A DNA stretch of 64,000 nt from NCBI RefSeq assembly GCF_000473065.1, contig NZ_AXAZ01000034.1, positions 1 through 64,000 on the forward strand, written 5' to 3'. Positions within the stretch are counted from its first letter, which is position 1, and each line of letters starts with the position of its first letter. A program made the position numbers and the translations under genes. The DNA is from Bradyrhizobium sp. WSM1743. GTDB lineage: Bacteria > Pseudomonadota > Alphaproteobacteria > Rhizobiales > Xanthobacteraceae. Under the pieces are notes generated by a model. The model was not told the DNA's origin and did not search any database. It saw only the letters and a program-made list of their open reading frames with translations. This document shows, piece after piece, positions 51,874 through 61,145 of the stretch.

Positions 51874-52611
51874 TTGTCGACGTCCCAGCCTTCGGTTTCC
51901 ATCGTCGTTCCCGTGCGCAACGAAGCCGACAACATCGCGCCCTTGATCGAGGAGATCACGGCGGCGCTCGATGGCCGCTGGGCCTATGAGATCATCTACG
52001 TCAACGACGGCTCGACCGATGCGACCGGCGAGCGGCTCGGCGTCATCATGAAACAGCGGAGCAATCTGCGTCAGCTCCGCCATGCGAGATCGGTCGGCCA
52101 ATCGGCGGCCGTGCGCAGCGGCGTGCGCGCGGCGCGCGGGGCGATCGTGGCGACGCTCGACGGCGACGGCCAGAACAATCCGGCCTTCCTGCCCGACCTG
52201 ATCGCGGCGGTCGAGAAGGGGGCAGGGCGTGTCGGTCTCGCCGCCGGCCAGCGCGTCGGGCGCAAGGACACCGGCTTCAAGAAATTCCAGTCGCGCGTGG
52301 CGAACGGCGTTCGCAACGCCATCCTGAAGGACGGCACGCGCGACACCGGCTGCGGACTGAAGGCGTTCCGCCGCGACGTCTTTCTGATGCTGCCTTATTT
52401 CGACGGTCTGCATCGCTTCCTGCCCGCGTTGGTCCGCCGCGAGGGCTACGACATTGCCTATGTCGACGTGATCGACCGGCCGCGCCATTCCGGCGTATCG
52501 AACTATGGCTTCTTCGACCGGCTATGGATCGGCATCATGGATCTCGCCGGCGTGTGGTGGCTGATCCGCCGCAAGAAGCCGACGCCTGAGGTGACCGAGG
52601 TGAATGCATGA
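51874..52611 (+). CDS. GT2-family polyprenyl-phosphate glycosyltransferase
   Basis: This 245-residue protein has the DPM1/ArnC-like GT2 core: VSIVVPVRNEADNIAPLIEEI, YEIIYVNDGSTDAT, ATLDGDGQNNPAFLPDLI and RDTGCGLKAFRRDVF. A hydrophobic patch near the end (LWIGIMDLAGVWWLI) may hold it to the membrane. It probably makes a polyprenyl-phosphate sugar for the upstream GT39 enzyme. Start is TTG at 51874, a choice made because the family begins there. It overlaps the next gene by four bases. Confidence 0.85.
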   Translation: MSTSQPSVSIVVPVRNEADNIAPLIEEITAALDGRWAYEIIYVNDGSTDATGERLGVIMKQRSNLRQLRHARSVGQSAAVRSGVRAARGAIVATLDGDGQNNPAFLPDLIAAVEKGAGRVGLAAGQRVGRKDTGFKKFQSRVANGVRNAILKDGTRDTGCGLKAFRRDVFLMLPYFDGLHRFLPALVRREGYDIAYVDVIDRPRHSGVSNYGFFDRLWIGIMDLAGVWWLIRRKKPTPEVTEVNA

Positions 52612-52946
52612 TCATCCAATACGGTCAGGCGCTGAGCAATTATCTCTACGACGTCTTCGTCGCCAAGTTCGACTTCTGGCTGGCGTTCGGCCTCGTCGCG
52701 CAGCTGTTCTTCACCGCACGCTTCCTGGTGCAATGGATCGCGAGCGAGCGCGCCGGCAACAGCGTGGTGCCGATGGCATTCTGGTTCTGCTCGATGGGCG
52801 GCGGGCTGATGACGCTGGTCTATGGCGTCGTGAAGCGCGAGCCCGTGATCATCCTCGGACAGTCGCTCGCGACCATCATCTATGTCAGAAACATCATGCT
52901 GATCTGGAAGAATCGCGGTACGGCCTCGAAGACGCTGGACCGCTGA
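52608..52946 (+). CDS. LAB_N (lipid A biosynthesis N-terminal) domain protein
   Basis: This 112-residue membrane protein has three or four hydrophobic segments and the LAB_N signature: FDFWLAFGLVAQLFFTARFLVQWIASERAGNSVVPMAFWFCSMGGGLMTLVYGVVKREPVIILGQSLATIIYVRNIMLI. The domain occurs alone or fused to lipid A enzymes and is coupled here to the GT2 gene by an ATGA overlap. It resembles small flippase-type proteins of sugar-lipid pathways. Confidence 0.9.
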   Translation: MIIQYGQALSNYLYDVFVAKFDFWLAFGLVAQLFFTARFLVQWIASERAGNSVVPMAFWFCSMGGGLMTLVYGVVKREPVIILGQSLATIIYVRNIMLIWKNRGTASKTLDR

Positions 52947-53008
52947 TCCGATGCCTTAAAAGGCATGATGCGATGAGGCTTGATCGCGGCGACGACGGAG
53001 GTGCGCTG

Positions 53009-53113
53009 CCTCTCCCGCAAGCGGGAGAGGGTATTTCCGCAACGGGACAATCGCCTAGAGGAGACAGCCCTCACCCGGCGCTTCGCGCCGACCTCTCCCG
53101 CAAGCGGGAGAGG
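53009..53113. repeat. Paired hairpin repeat CCTCTCCCGCAAGCGGGAGAGG
   Basis: Two identical 22-bp near-perfect palindromes, CCTCTCCCGC-AA-GCGGGAGAGG, at 53009-53030 and 53092-53113 flank an 80-base spacer. They separate convergent genes (LAB_N and Na/Pi cotransporter) and could end transcripts in both directions. Confidence 0.85.
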
Positions 53114-53156
53114 TGAACGAGCCGCGACAATCGATTCAACCTAAAGCCCATCGGCT

Positions 53157-54848
53157 TTATCGCGGCAGCGCCGACGCCGCGCCTGATGCGGGCAGGGTGG
53201 CCGTATCCGCCTCGGTTCTGCGATAGGGCTCGCCGGCCGCATCGAGCACGGGATAGGCGACCGAGCAGATATGCGAGTGGATGCGGCGCAGATCGCGCAG
53301 TACGTCGAGATGCAGCGAGGTGGTCTCGATGGTCTCGGGGCGGCCCTCGCGCAGCCGGTCCAGATGGCGTTCGACGGCGGCAAGCTCGGTGTTGCGCAGC
53401 GCAGTCTTCTCCACCAGCAGCTTGCGCGCCTCGTTGGCGTCACCCGACATGAAGACGCCAAAGGCGATGCGCAGCGAATCCATCGTGCGCTTGTGGAAAG
53501 CGGCGAGCTCCTCGGCCCCTTCCGCCGAGAACTGGAAGCGCCGCTTGATCTTCTTGGTGGCGAGCTCGCTCAGGCTCTTGTCGATGATATCGCCGATATG
53601 CTCGAGGTTGATGGCGAAGGAGATGATCTCCATCGCGCGGCGTCCTTCGCTCTCGTCGAGGCTGCCCCGCATCAGTTTCGTCACGTAGAGCTTGATGGCC
53701 TCGTCGAGACCGTCGACGAGATTGTCTGTCTTCGAGACTTGGTCGACCAGCGCGCGGTCGCCGGTCATCATCGCCGCCATCACTTTGCGCAGCATGACCT
53801 CGACGAGATCGCCCATGCGCAAGGTCTCGCGGGCGGCGTCGGCGAGCGCCAGTGACGGGGTCTCCAGCGCGGTCTCGTCGAGATAGCGCGGCCGGGCCGG
53901 ATCGGCCTCCTTGACACGATCGGGCAGCAGTCGGGTCAGCAGGCGCGACATGGTGTCGAGCAGGCCGACGAAGAGCACAGCCGTGCCGACATTGAAGGCG
54001 ATGTGGAAAGCTGCCGTCATCTTGGCGAGATCGGGCTGCCAGGCGTGCATGTGCTCGGCGATCGCGCCCAGGAAGGGCAGGACGAGCGCAATCCCGACCA
54101 CGCGGTTGGCGAGATTGCCGACCGGCAGGCGATAGCTCGCGGGATCGTCGCGCCTGGCGCCTTCGAACACGGGGTTGATGGCGCTGCCGAGATTGGCCCC
54201 GAGCACCAGCGCGAGCGCCGCGTAAGGCGTGACGAACTGCGCATAGGCCAGCGACATGATCAGCAGCACGCTGGCGACGCTCGAATGCACCGCCCAAGTG
54301 ACGAGGGCGGCGATCACGATGCACAAGACCGGGTCGCCTGTGATGGCCGACATCACGACGCGGACGCCGGGCGCGTTCTCCGCCGGCGCCAGCGTGTCGA
54401 GCAGAATGTGCAGCGAGAGCAGCATCAGGCCGAGGCCGATGCAGACGCGGCCGATGTCCTTGATCCGGGATCGCGGGCCAGCGCGGAAGGCGACGAGGCC
54501 GAGCACGAACAGCACCGGCGCTACGGCGGCGATGTTGAACGACAGCACCTGCACGATCAATGTCGTGCCGACATTGGCCCCGAGCATGATGGCGAGCGCG
54601 GCGGCGAGGCTGACGAGACCCTCGGCCGCGAACGAAGAGGTGATCAGCGCCGTCGCCGTGCTGCTCTGGAGCAGCGCGGTGAACCCGAGGCCGGCGGCGA
54701 AGGCGCTGGCGCGGTTGCTCAGCGCCTTGCCGAGCAGGCGCCGCAGGTCGGGGCCGAAGGCGCGCAAGATCCCGCTGTGGACCATGTGCAGGCCCCACAA
54801 CAACAGCGCAACGCCGCCCATGAGATCGAGCAGAACCAACGTTCCCAT
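53157..54848 (-). CDS. Na+/Pi cotransporter family protein
   Basis: This 563-residue protein has an N-terminal membrane part with the inverted NaPi repeats: LLQSSTATALITSSFAAEGLVS and GANVGTTLIVQ, then SSVASVLLIMSL and GANLGSAINPV. The C-terminal 200 residues are a PhoU-like helical domain (REMGDLVEVMLRKVMAAM...EGRRAMEIISFAINLEHIGDIIDKSLSE). It exports or imports phosphate with sodium. It stands alone, convergent with the LAB_N gene. Confidence 0.9.
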   Translation of the reverse strand: MGTLVLLDLMGGVALLLWGLHMVHSGILRAFGPDLRRLLGKALSNRASAFAAGLGFTALLQSSTATALITSSFAAEGLVSLAAALAIMLGANVGTTLIVQVLSFNIAAVAPVLFVLGLVAFRAGPRSRIKDIGRVCIGLGLMLLSLHILLDTLAPAENAPGVRVVMSAITGDPVLCIVIAALVTWAVHSSVASVLLIMSLAYAQFVTPYAALALVLGANLGSAINPVFEGARRDDPASYRLPVGNLANRVVGIALVLPFLGAIAEHMHAWQPDLAKMTAAFHIAFNVGTAVLFVGLLDTMSRLLTRLLPDRVKEADPARPRYLDETALETPSLALADAARETLRMGDLVEVMLRKVMAAMMTGDRALVDQVSKTDNLVDGLDEAIKLYVTKLMRGSLDESEGRRAMEIISFAINLEHIGDIIDKSLSELATKKIKRRFQFSAEGAEELAAFHKRTMDSLRIAFGVFMSGDANEARKLLVEKTALRNTELAAVERHLDRLREGRPETIETTSLHLDVLRDLRRIHSHICSVAYPVLDAAGEPYRRTEADTATLPASGAASALPR

Positions 54849-54980
54849 GCTCCGAGTCCGGATTGGAGTCGATTGGTGAGGCTAGCGCTAAACGTCCGGG
54901 GATCAAACCCCTTGTTGGCAATCGGTGTTAACGCCTCCGGCGGATGCGCGTTCCTGAGGCGCGGTGCCCTGTGAGCAGGC

Positions 54981-56165
54981 TCACATTGCCGCTTTGAGGG
55001 TAGCAAAGCCGCGATCGAGGTCGGCCTTGAGATCATCGGTGCTTTCGAGGCCGATGTGGAGACGCAGCGTCGGGCCGCCGGGCGCCCATTTGGTCGCGGT
55101 GCGATAGGCATCGCAATCGAAGGGAATCGCAAGGCTCTCGAAGCCGCCCCACGAAAAGCCCATGCCAAACAGCTTGAGCGTGTTGAGCATGGTGTCGACG
55201 GCCTTCTGCGGAGCGGGCTTCAGCACGATGCTGAACAGGCCCGACGCACCAGTGAAGTCGCGCTTCCAGATCGCATGGCCCGGATCGGTCTCGAGCCCAG
55301 GATGCAGCACGCGCGCGACCTCGGGACGGCCTGCGAGCCAGCGCGCCATGTCGAGCCCGGAGCGATGATGCTGCGCCAGCCGCACCGACAGCGTGCGCAG
55401 GCCGCGCAGCGCCAGGAAGACGTCGTCGGGACCGGCGCAGACGCCGAGCAGGCGGATGCCTTCGGCGACGATCGGCCAGGCCTGCGCGTTGGCCGAGATG
55501 GTGCCGAACATGATGTCGGAGTGACCGCCGATATATTTGGTGGCGGCCTGTATGCTGATGTCGACGCCCTGCTCCAGCGAGCGATGATAGAGCGGCGTCG
55601 CCCAGGTATTGTCGTCGATGACGAGCGCGCCGCGCGCATGCGCGACCTCGGCGATGGCGCGGATGTCGGGCATCTCGAACGACTGCGAGCCCGGCGCCTC
55701 CACCAGCACCGCGCGGGTGTTGGGCTTGAACAGCTTGTCGATGCCGGCGCCGATCAAAGGATCGAAATAGGTGGTCTCGATGCCATAGCGGGTCAGCATG
55801 CCGTTGCAGAAATTGCGCGAGGGCCGATAGATGTTGTCGACAACCAGAATGTGGTCGCCGGCCTTCAGCACCGAGAGCAGGGTGGTGGAGATCGCCGACA
55901 GGCCCGACGGCACAATGCCGACGCCGGCGCATTGCGGCCCCTCCAGCGCCATCAGCGTATCCTGGAAAGCCCTGGTCGTCGGGGTGCCGTGGCGGCCATA
56001 GGTGAACTCGCCGCGATGGGCGTGCAGGTCCTCGGCGGTCGGGTAGAGCACGGTCGAGCCGTGGAACACCGGCGGATTGACGAACCCCTTCTGCGCCTTG
56101 GTGTCGCGGCCGGAGGTGACCAGCCGGGTCTCGGCGTGCTGCTGTTGGGGGTGCGAGGAATCCAT
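54981..56165 (-). CDS. metC: Cystathionine beta-lyase
   Basis: This 394-residue PLP enzyme has ETRLVTSGRD, the phosphate loop GIVPSGLSAISTTLLSVLKAGDHILV, VIDDNTWATPLYHRSLEQGVDISIQAATKYIGGHSDIMFG (Schiff-base Lys in TKYIGGHSD) and the C-terminal LAIPFDCDAYRTATKWAPGGPTLRLHIGLEST. It cleaves cystathionine to homocysteine, pyruvate and ammonia in methionine synthesis; C-S lyase activity on related substrates is possible. The ATG at 56165 is chosen over a frame open to 56267. Divergent from the aap operon. Confidence 0.9.
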   Translation of the reverse strand: MDSSHPQQQHAETRLVTSGRDTKAQKGFVNPPVFHGSTVLYPTAEDLHAHRGEFTYGRHGTPTTRAFQDTLMALEGPQCAGVGIVPSGLSAISTTLLSVLKAGDHILVVDNIYRPSRNFCNGMLTRYGIETTYFDPLIGAGIDKLFKPNTRAVLVEAPGSQSFEMPDIRAIAEVAHARGALVIDDNTWATPLYHRSLEQGVDISIQAATKYIGGHSDIMFGTISANAQAWPIVAEGIRLLGVCAGPDDVFLALRGLRTLSVRLAQHHRSGLDMARWLAGRPEVARVLHPGLETDPGHAIWKRDFTGASGLFSIVLKPAPQKAVDTMLNTLKLFGMGFSWGGFESLAIPFDCDAYRTATKWAPGGPTLRLHIGLESTDDLKADLDRGFATLKAAM

Positions 56166-56546
56166 GCGTCTGCTTTCAAAACCGCGTTTCCACCGGGGCG
56201 CGTCGCGCCCTCCGGCCGGCCGAAAGGCCGTTGCCGTTAATAACAGAACACAGAAGAGTCCCGTCAACCCCTTGACCCGGCTCGCCAGTCGTTCTGTGAT
56301 GCGCAGGTGCTATTCAGTCGCCGCATGTTGAGGGGCCTGCCGCGACCTTCGATCCATTGCCTGACCGGACTTTGCGTCACAGCCAAAAATGGCGGGCGCC
56401 AGCGGCGGGGATGAAGGTATGGCCTCCCGAGATCGGCGAGTGTTCGGCAAGGTTTTCCAGCATGACTCTTGCAGGGCTTCCCCTGGCAGAGACGATCCTG
56501 AGACAACATTCCTGACCTTGAGACGACCTTGAAAGGCCCAAAGCCC
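56166..56546. other. Intergenic regulatory stretch before aapJ
   Basis: No gene is supported in these 381 bases between divergent metC and aapJ. I see no clear riboswitch or terminator fold. Confidence 0.35.
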
Positions 56547-57563
56547 ATGAAACGCGTAACCCTGGCTCTCACCCTTGCTCTCGCCGCCGGCCTCTCCGCC
56601 CAAGCCGCCGATGCGCAAACGCTCAAGACGGTCAAGGACCGGGGCATGCTGTCCTGCGGCGTCAGCCAGGGCTTGCCCGGCTTCTCATCGCCCGACGACA
56701 AGGGCAACTGGACCGGCATCGACGTCGACGTCTGCCGCGCCATCGCCGGGGCGATCTTCAACGATCCGACCAAGGTCAAGTACGTGCCGCTGTCCGCCAA
56801 GGACCGCTTCACGGCGCTGCAATCCGGCGAGATCGACGTGCTCTCGCGCAACACCACCTGGACCATCTCGCGCGACACCTCGCTCGGCGCCAATTTCACC
56901 GGCGTGACCTATTATGACGGGCAGGGCTTCATGGTGAAGAAGTCGCTCAAGGTGAATTCGGCGCTCGAGCTCAACAGCGCATCGGTCTGCGTGCAGACGG
57001 GCACCACCACCGAGCAGAATCTCGCCGACTACTTCAAGGCCAACAACATGAAGTACGAGGTGATCGCGTTCGCCACCAACGACGAGACCGTCAAGGCCTA
57101 CGAAGCCGGGCGCTGCGACGTCTTCACCACCGACCAATCGGGCCTGTACGCCAATCGCCTCAAGCTCGCCAATCCCAACGACCATATGGTGCTCCCGGAA
57201 ATCATCTCGAAGGAGCCGCTCGGGCCGATGGTGCGCCACGGTGACGACCAGTGGTTCGACATCGTGAAATGGACGCTGTTTGCGATGATCACCGCCGAAG
57301 AGCTCGGCGTGACCTCGAAGAACGTCGACGAGAAGGCGAAACTGGAAAACCCGGAGCTGAAGCGCGTGCTCGGCAGCGACGGCAATTTCGGCGAGCAGCT
57401 CGGCCTGACCAAGGACTGGGTGGTGCGGATCGTGAAGACCGTCGGCAATTACGGCGAAGTGTTCGATCGCAACGTCGGCGCCGGCTCGCCGCTCGCCATC
57501 AATCGCGGTCTCAACAATCTCTGGAACAAGGGCGGTCTTCAGTACGCGCCGCCGATCCGCTGA
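56547..57563 (+). CDS. aapJ: General L-amino acid ABC transporter, binding protein
   Basis: This 338-residue periplasmic protein has a signal peptide (MKRVTLALTLALAAGLSAQAADA) and the SBP_bac_3 fold: LKTVKDRGMLSCGVSQGLPGFSSPDDKGNWTGIDVDVCRAIAGAIF, then LQSGEIDVLSRNTTWTISRDTSLG. The sequence layout is that of AapJ/BztA, which binds many L-amino acids. It heads the aapJQMP operon. Confidence 0.92.
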   Translation: MKRVTLALTLALAAGLSAQAADAQTLKTVKDRGMLSCGVSQGLPGFSSPDDKGNWTGIDVDVCRAIAGAIFNDPTKVKYVPLSAKDRFTALQSGEIDVLSRNTTWTISRDTSLGANFTGVTYYDGQGFMVKKSLKVNSALELNSASVCVQTGTTTEQNLADYFKANNMKYEVIAFATNDETVKAYEAGRCDVFTTDQSGLYANRLKLANPNDHMVLPEIISKEPLGPMVRHGDDQWFDIVKWTLFAMITAEELGVTSKNVDEKAKLENPELKRVLGSDGNFGEQLGLTKDWVVRIVKTVGNYGEVFDRNVGAGSPLAINRGLNNLWNKGGLQYAPPIR

Positions 57564-57582
57564 TCCCGCCCGATCCGCGGCG

Positions 57583-58788
57583 ATGAGCAACGAGGCTCGA
57601 AAACCGCCGGCCCAGATCGCGCTGAAGGTCAGGCGCATGCTGGGCGGCAAGGCAGGCTGGAACGGCGTTGCCGTCCAGTTTGCCTTCGCGGCGATCCTGG
57701 GCTGGATCGGTTACGAGATCGTCTCCAACGCTCGCACCAACCTGGAAAACCAGCACATCGCCGCCGGCTTCGGCTTCCTCAGGAACAATGCCGGCTTTGA
57801 CGTCAACCAGACCCTGATCTCCTATACCGGCTCGGACACGTTCCTGCGCGTGTTCGTGGTCGGGCTCTTGAACACGCTCGTGGTCTCGGTGGTGGGCATC
57901 GTCTTCGCCACCGTGATCGGCTTCATCGTCGCGCTGTGCCGGCTGTCGCCAAACTGGCTGTTGTCGCGCGTCGGCGAGATCTATGTCGAGGTCCTCCGCA
58001 ACCTTCCGGTGCTGTTCCAGATCCTGTTCTGGTATCTCGCGGTGCTCGCTGCCTTGCCCAATCCGCGGCAGAGCATTTCGCTGCTGGGCATTACCTTTCT
58101 CAGCAATCGCGGCCTCGTCGTTCCCAGCCCGATCGGCCAGAGCGGCCTCGAACCGTTCCTGGCGATGCTGGCGCTCGGCGTCGTCGCCTCACTGGCGCTG
58201 CGTTTCCATGCGCGGCGCGCGCTGTTTCAGGAGGGGCGGATGATCCGGATCTGGCCCTATGTGCTGTGGCTGCTGTTCGGATTGCCGCTCGCCACCGTGC
58301 TCGTGTTTGGTCTGCCCTTCACCTTCGAGCTGCCGCAGCTTAGGGGGTTCAACTTCGCCGGCGGCTCACGCATCATCCCGGAATTCGTGGCGCTCACGGT
58401 GGCGCTGTCGACCTATACCGCCGCCTTCATTGCCGAGATCGTGCGCGCCGGCATCCTGTCCGTTCACAAGGGGCAGATGGAGGCGGGATCCTCGCTAGGT
58501 CTCAGCCGCGGCGCCACGCTCCGCCTGATCGTCGTGCCGCAGGCCATGCGTGTCATCGTGCCGCCGCTGACCAACCAATACCTCAATCTCACCAAGAACT
58601 CCTCGCTTGCGGTCGCGATCGGCTATCCTGACTTGGTGTCGGTGTTCGCCGGCACGTCGCTGAGCCAGACCGGGCAGGCGATCGAGATCATCGCAATGAC
58701 GATGGGCATCTATCTTCTGATCTCGCTCCTCACCAGCGCCGTCATGAGCGTTTACGGTTGGCGCGTCAGCCGGAGTCTGGGCGCATGA
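57583..58788 (+). CDS. aapQ: General L-amino acid ABC transporter permease
   Basis: This 401-residue permease is longer than usual PAAT permeases, as expected for AapQ/BztB with an extra insert. It has an HAAA-type core: VFVVGLLNTLVVSVVGIVFATVIGFIVALCRLSPNWLLSRVGEIYVEVLRNLPVLFQILFWY, and the EAA loop EAGSSLGLSRGATLRLIVVPQAMRVIVPPLTNQYLNLTKNSSLA. It overlaps the next permease start by four bases. Confidence 0.92.
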   Translation: MSNEARKPPAQIALKVRRMLGGKAGWNGVAVQFAFAAILGWIGYEIVSNARTNLENQHIAAGFGFLRNNAGFDVNQTLISYTGSDTFLRVFVVGLLNTLVVSVVGIVFATVIGFIVALCRLSPNWLLSRVGEIYVEVLRNLPVLFQILFWYLAVLAALPNPRQSISLLGITFLSNRGLVVPSPIGQSGLEPFLAMLALGVVASLALRFHARRALFQEGRMIRIWPYVLWLLFGLPLATVLVFGLPFTFELPQLRGFNFAGGSRIIPEFVALTVALSTYTAAFIAEIVRAGILSVHKGQMEAGSSLGLSRGATLRLIVVPQAMRVIVPPLTNQYLNLTKNSSLAVAIGYPDLVSVFAGTSLSQTGQAIEIIAMTMGIYLLISLLTSAVMSVYGWRVSRSLGA

Positions 58789-60305
58789 GCGATGTCCTCT
58801 CGTCCAGCTTCGTCCGCCGGGACCTGCTCACCGAGCGTCCTGCGCCGGTGAAGACCACGGGCTTCATCGGCCTGATGCGCACGCGCCTGTTCAACTCGCC
58901 GACCAACATCCTGTTGACGATCCTGGGCGCCTTGCTGCTCTGGTTCACCATCGTTCCCTCCGTCAGGTTCCTGATGGTCGATGCGGTCTGGAGCGGCAAG
59001 GACCGCACTGCGTGCCTCGCCGAGAACGCCGGCTTTGCGGTCGGCGCCTGCTGGCCCTACATCCAGGCGAAACTCCCGCAACTGATCTACGGCTTCTATC
59101 CCGAGGCCGAGCGCTGGCGGGTGAATCTGACGCTGTTGCTCGCAGCCGCCCTGCTGTTGCCGATGCTCGTTCCGCGGCTGCCGGCGAAGAGCCTGAATGC
59201 CGGCCTGTTCTTCGCCGCCCTTCCGGTGGTCGCATTCTTCCTACTGCACGGCGGCGGCATCAAAGGCTTCGGCCTGAGCTGGACGGCCGGCCTGCTGCAA
59301 CTGTTCGACGAAAGCATCCTTGGTGCCGGGCAGGCGCTGCTCAGCCTGAGCAAGACGTCCGCCATCGCTCCGCTGCTGTGGGTCGTCGGAAGCCTCGTCG
59401 TGCTGCTCGGCACAGCGATTCAATGGCTGATCTTTCCGCTCACCTGGCTGCGCGATTATATTCAGGGCACGGGGCAGCCGGTCTGGGCCGATTTCGCCGT
59501 CACGGCCGCGATTGTCTGCCTGATCGCCTTCGTTCTTGGCGGCGGCGTTCGCGCCGGCGGCCGGGCTCTGGCATCCAGCATCGCCACCTTCATTGCCATC
59601 GCCATCGTCATCAAGCTGATGGACCTCGATCATGGCGGATTATCCGTCGTGGCGACGAATCTGTGGGGCGGGCTTTTGGTGACACTGGTGGTCTCGGTCA
59701 CCGGTATCGTCACCTCGCTGCCGATTGGCATTGCGCTGGCGCTCGGCCGCCGCTCCACCATTCCCTTGATTCGGATCTTCTCGATCGCTTTCATTGAGTT
59801 CTGGCGCGGCGTGCCGCTGATCACCGTGCTGTTCTTCGCCACCTATATGCTGCCCCTGTTCCTGCCCGGCAATTTCACCGTCGATGGTCTGGTCCGCGCG
59901 CTGATCGGCATTGCGCTGTTCACCGGCGCCTATCAGGCCGAGAACGTCCGCGGCGGGCTCGCTGCGATCCCGCGCGGCCAAAGCGAGGCGGCGGCCGCCC
60001 TTGGACTGTCCTGGTGGAAGACGACCTCGCTGATCGTGCTGCCGCAGGCGCTGCGTCACGTCATTCCGAACCTTGTCAACAGCTTCATCTCGCTGTTCAA
60101 GGACACCTCGCTGGTCTCGATCGTGGCACTGTTCGACCTCCTGGGCTCGCTTCGTGCCTCGTTCTCGGATCCGAAATGGTCGACGCCGTCGACCGCGTTC
60201 ACCGGCTTCGCCTTCGCCGGGATCATCTACTTTATCTTCTGCTTTGGAATGTCGCGCTACTCGCTGTTCGTCGAGCACCGTCTCAACGCCCACCGCCGCA
60301 ACTGA
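58785..60305 (+). CDS. aapM: General L-amino acid ABC transporter permease
   Basis: This 506-residue permease, like AapM/BztC, carries a large N-terminal extension with extra transmembrane segments. The PAAT core lies at LLVTLVVSVTGIVTSLPIGIALALGRRSTIPLIRIFSIAFIEFWRGVPLITVLFF, followed by the EAA loop EAAAALGLSWWKTTSLIVLPQALRHVIPNLVNSFISLFKDTSLV. The ATG at 58785 overlaps aapQ by four bases. Confidence 0.92.
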   Translation: MSDVLSSSFVRRDLLTERPAPVKTTGFIGLMRTRLFNSPTNILLTILGALLLWFTIVPSVRFLMVDAVWSGKDRTACLAENAGFAVGACWPYIQAKLPQLIYGFYPEAERWRVNLTLLLAAALLLPMLVPRLPAKSLNAGLFFAALPVVAFFLLHGGGIKGFGLSWTAGLLQLFDESILGAGQALLSLSKTSAIAPLLWVVGSLVVLLGTAIQWLIFPLTWLRDYIQGTGQPVWADFAVTAAIVCLIAFVLGGGVRAGGRALASSIATFIAIAIVIKLMDLDHGGLSVVATNLWGGLLVTLVVSVTGIVTSLPIGIALALGRRSTIPLIRIFSIAFIEFWRGVPLITVLFFATYMLPLFLPGNFTVDGLVRALIGIALFTGAYQAENVRGGLAAIPRGQSEAAAALGLSWWKTTSLIVLPQALRHVIPNLVNSFISLFKDTSLVSIVALFDLLGSLRASFSDPKWSTPSTAFTGFAFAGIIYFIFCFGMSRYSLFVEHRLNAHRRN

Positions 60306-60316
60306 TCGAGGCCACC

Positions 60317-61054
60317 ATGTCCGACCCCATCGTCAAGATTTCCGGCCTGAACAAATGGTATGGCGAATTTCACGTCCTGCGCGACATCGACCTCGAGGTC
60401 CGGAAGGGCGAGCGCATCGTGATCTGCGGGCCCTCGGGCTCGGGCAAGTCGACGCTGATCCGCTGCATCAATGCGCTGGAGGAATTCCAGGAGGGCGAAA
60501 TCGTCGTCGACGGCATCGAGCTCGGTCCCAACCTCAAGCACGTCGATGCCGTGCGCCGCGAAGTCGGCATGGTGTTCCAGAGCTTCAACCTGTTCCCGCA
60601 TCTGACTGTGCTCGACAATTGCACGTTGGCGCCGATCTGGGTCCGCAACATCCCCAAGAGGGATGCCGAGGCGACCGCGATGAAGTTCCTGGAGCGGGTC
60701 AAGATCCCGCACCAGGCCAACAAGTTTCCGGGGCAGATGTCCGGCGGCCAGCAGCAGCGCGTCGCGATTGCCCGGGCCTTGACCATGAACCCGAAGGTGA
60801 TGCTGTTCGACGAGCCGACGTCGGCGCTCGACCCCGAGATGGTCAAGGAGGTGCTCGACACCATGGTCGACCTCGCCGAGGAGGGCATGACCATGCTGGT
60901 CGTCACCCACGAGATGGGCTTTGCCCGCGAAGTCGCCAACCGCGTCGTGTTCATGGACGCCGGCCAGATCATCGAGGCCAACACGCCGAAGGAGTTCTTC
61001 GCCGCCCCGCAGCACGCCCGCACGAAGCTGTTCCTGAGCCAGATTCTGCGCTGA
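60317..61054 (+). CDS. aapP: General L-amino acid ABC transporter ATP-binding protein
   Basis: This 245-residue ABC ATPase has Walker A GPSGSGKST, Q-loop VFQSFNLFPH, signature MSGGQQQRVAIARAL, Walker B VMLFDEPTSALDPEM and the H-loop VVTHEMGFAREVA. It completes the aapJQMP operon 11 bases after aapM. A matching homologue is found in all PAAT systems; the gene order makes the Aap assignment firm. Confidence 0.93.
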   Translation: MSDPIVKISGLNKWYGEFHVLRDIDLEVRKGERIVICGPSGSGKSTLIRCINALEEFQEGEIVVDGIELGPNLKHVDAVRREVGMVFQSFNLFPHLTVLDNCTLAPIWVRNIPKRDAEATAMKFLERVKIPHQANKFPGQMSGGQQQRVAIARALTMNPKVMLFDEPTSALDPEMVKEVLDTMVDLAEEGMTMLVVTHEMGFAREVANRVVFMDAGQIIEANTPKEFFAAPQHARTKLFLSQILR

Positions 61055-61145
61055 GCCTCTGCAACCCTCACGGTCTGTCTGACCGCAAGCTTGGCACCAT
61101 GCGAATCAGGTCGTCTCTTTTCGGACTATCCTCCGGAGAGAGACC

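Noticed and set aside
52998..53116. Possible CRISPR because of the repeated 22-bp unit
   Set aside because: There are only two copies, each a palindrome, with one spacer of about 60 bases; no cas gene is present. It is a hairpin repeat pair.
54860..54980. Possible tRNA or riboswitch between the Na/Pi transporter and metC
   Set aside because: I could not fold it into a cloverleaf or a known riboswitch core; it looks like ordinary intergenic sequence.
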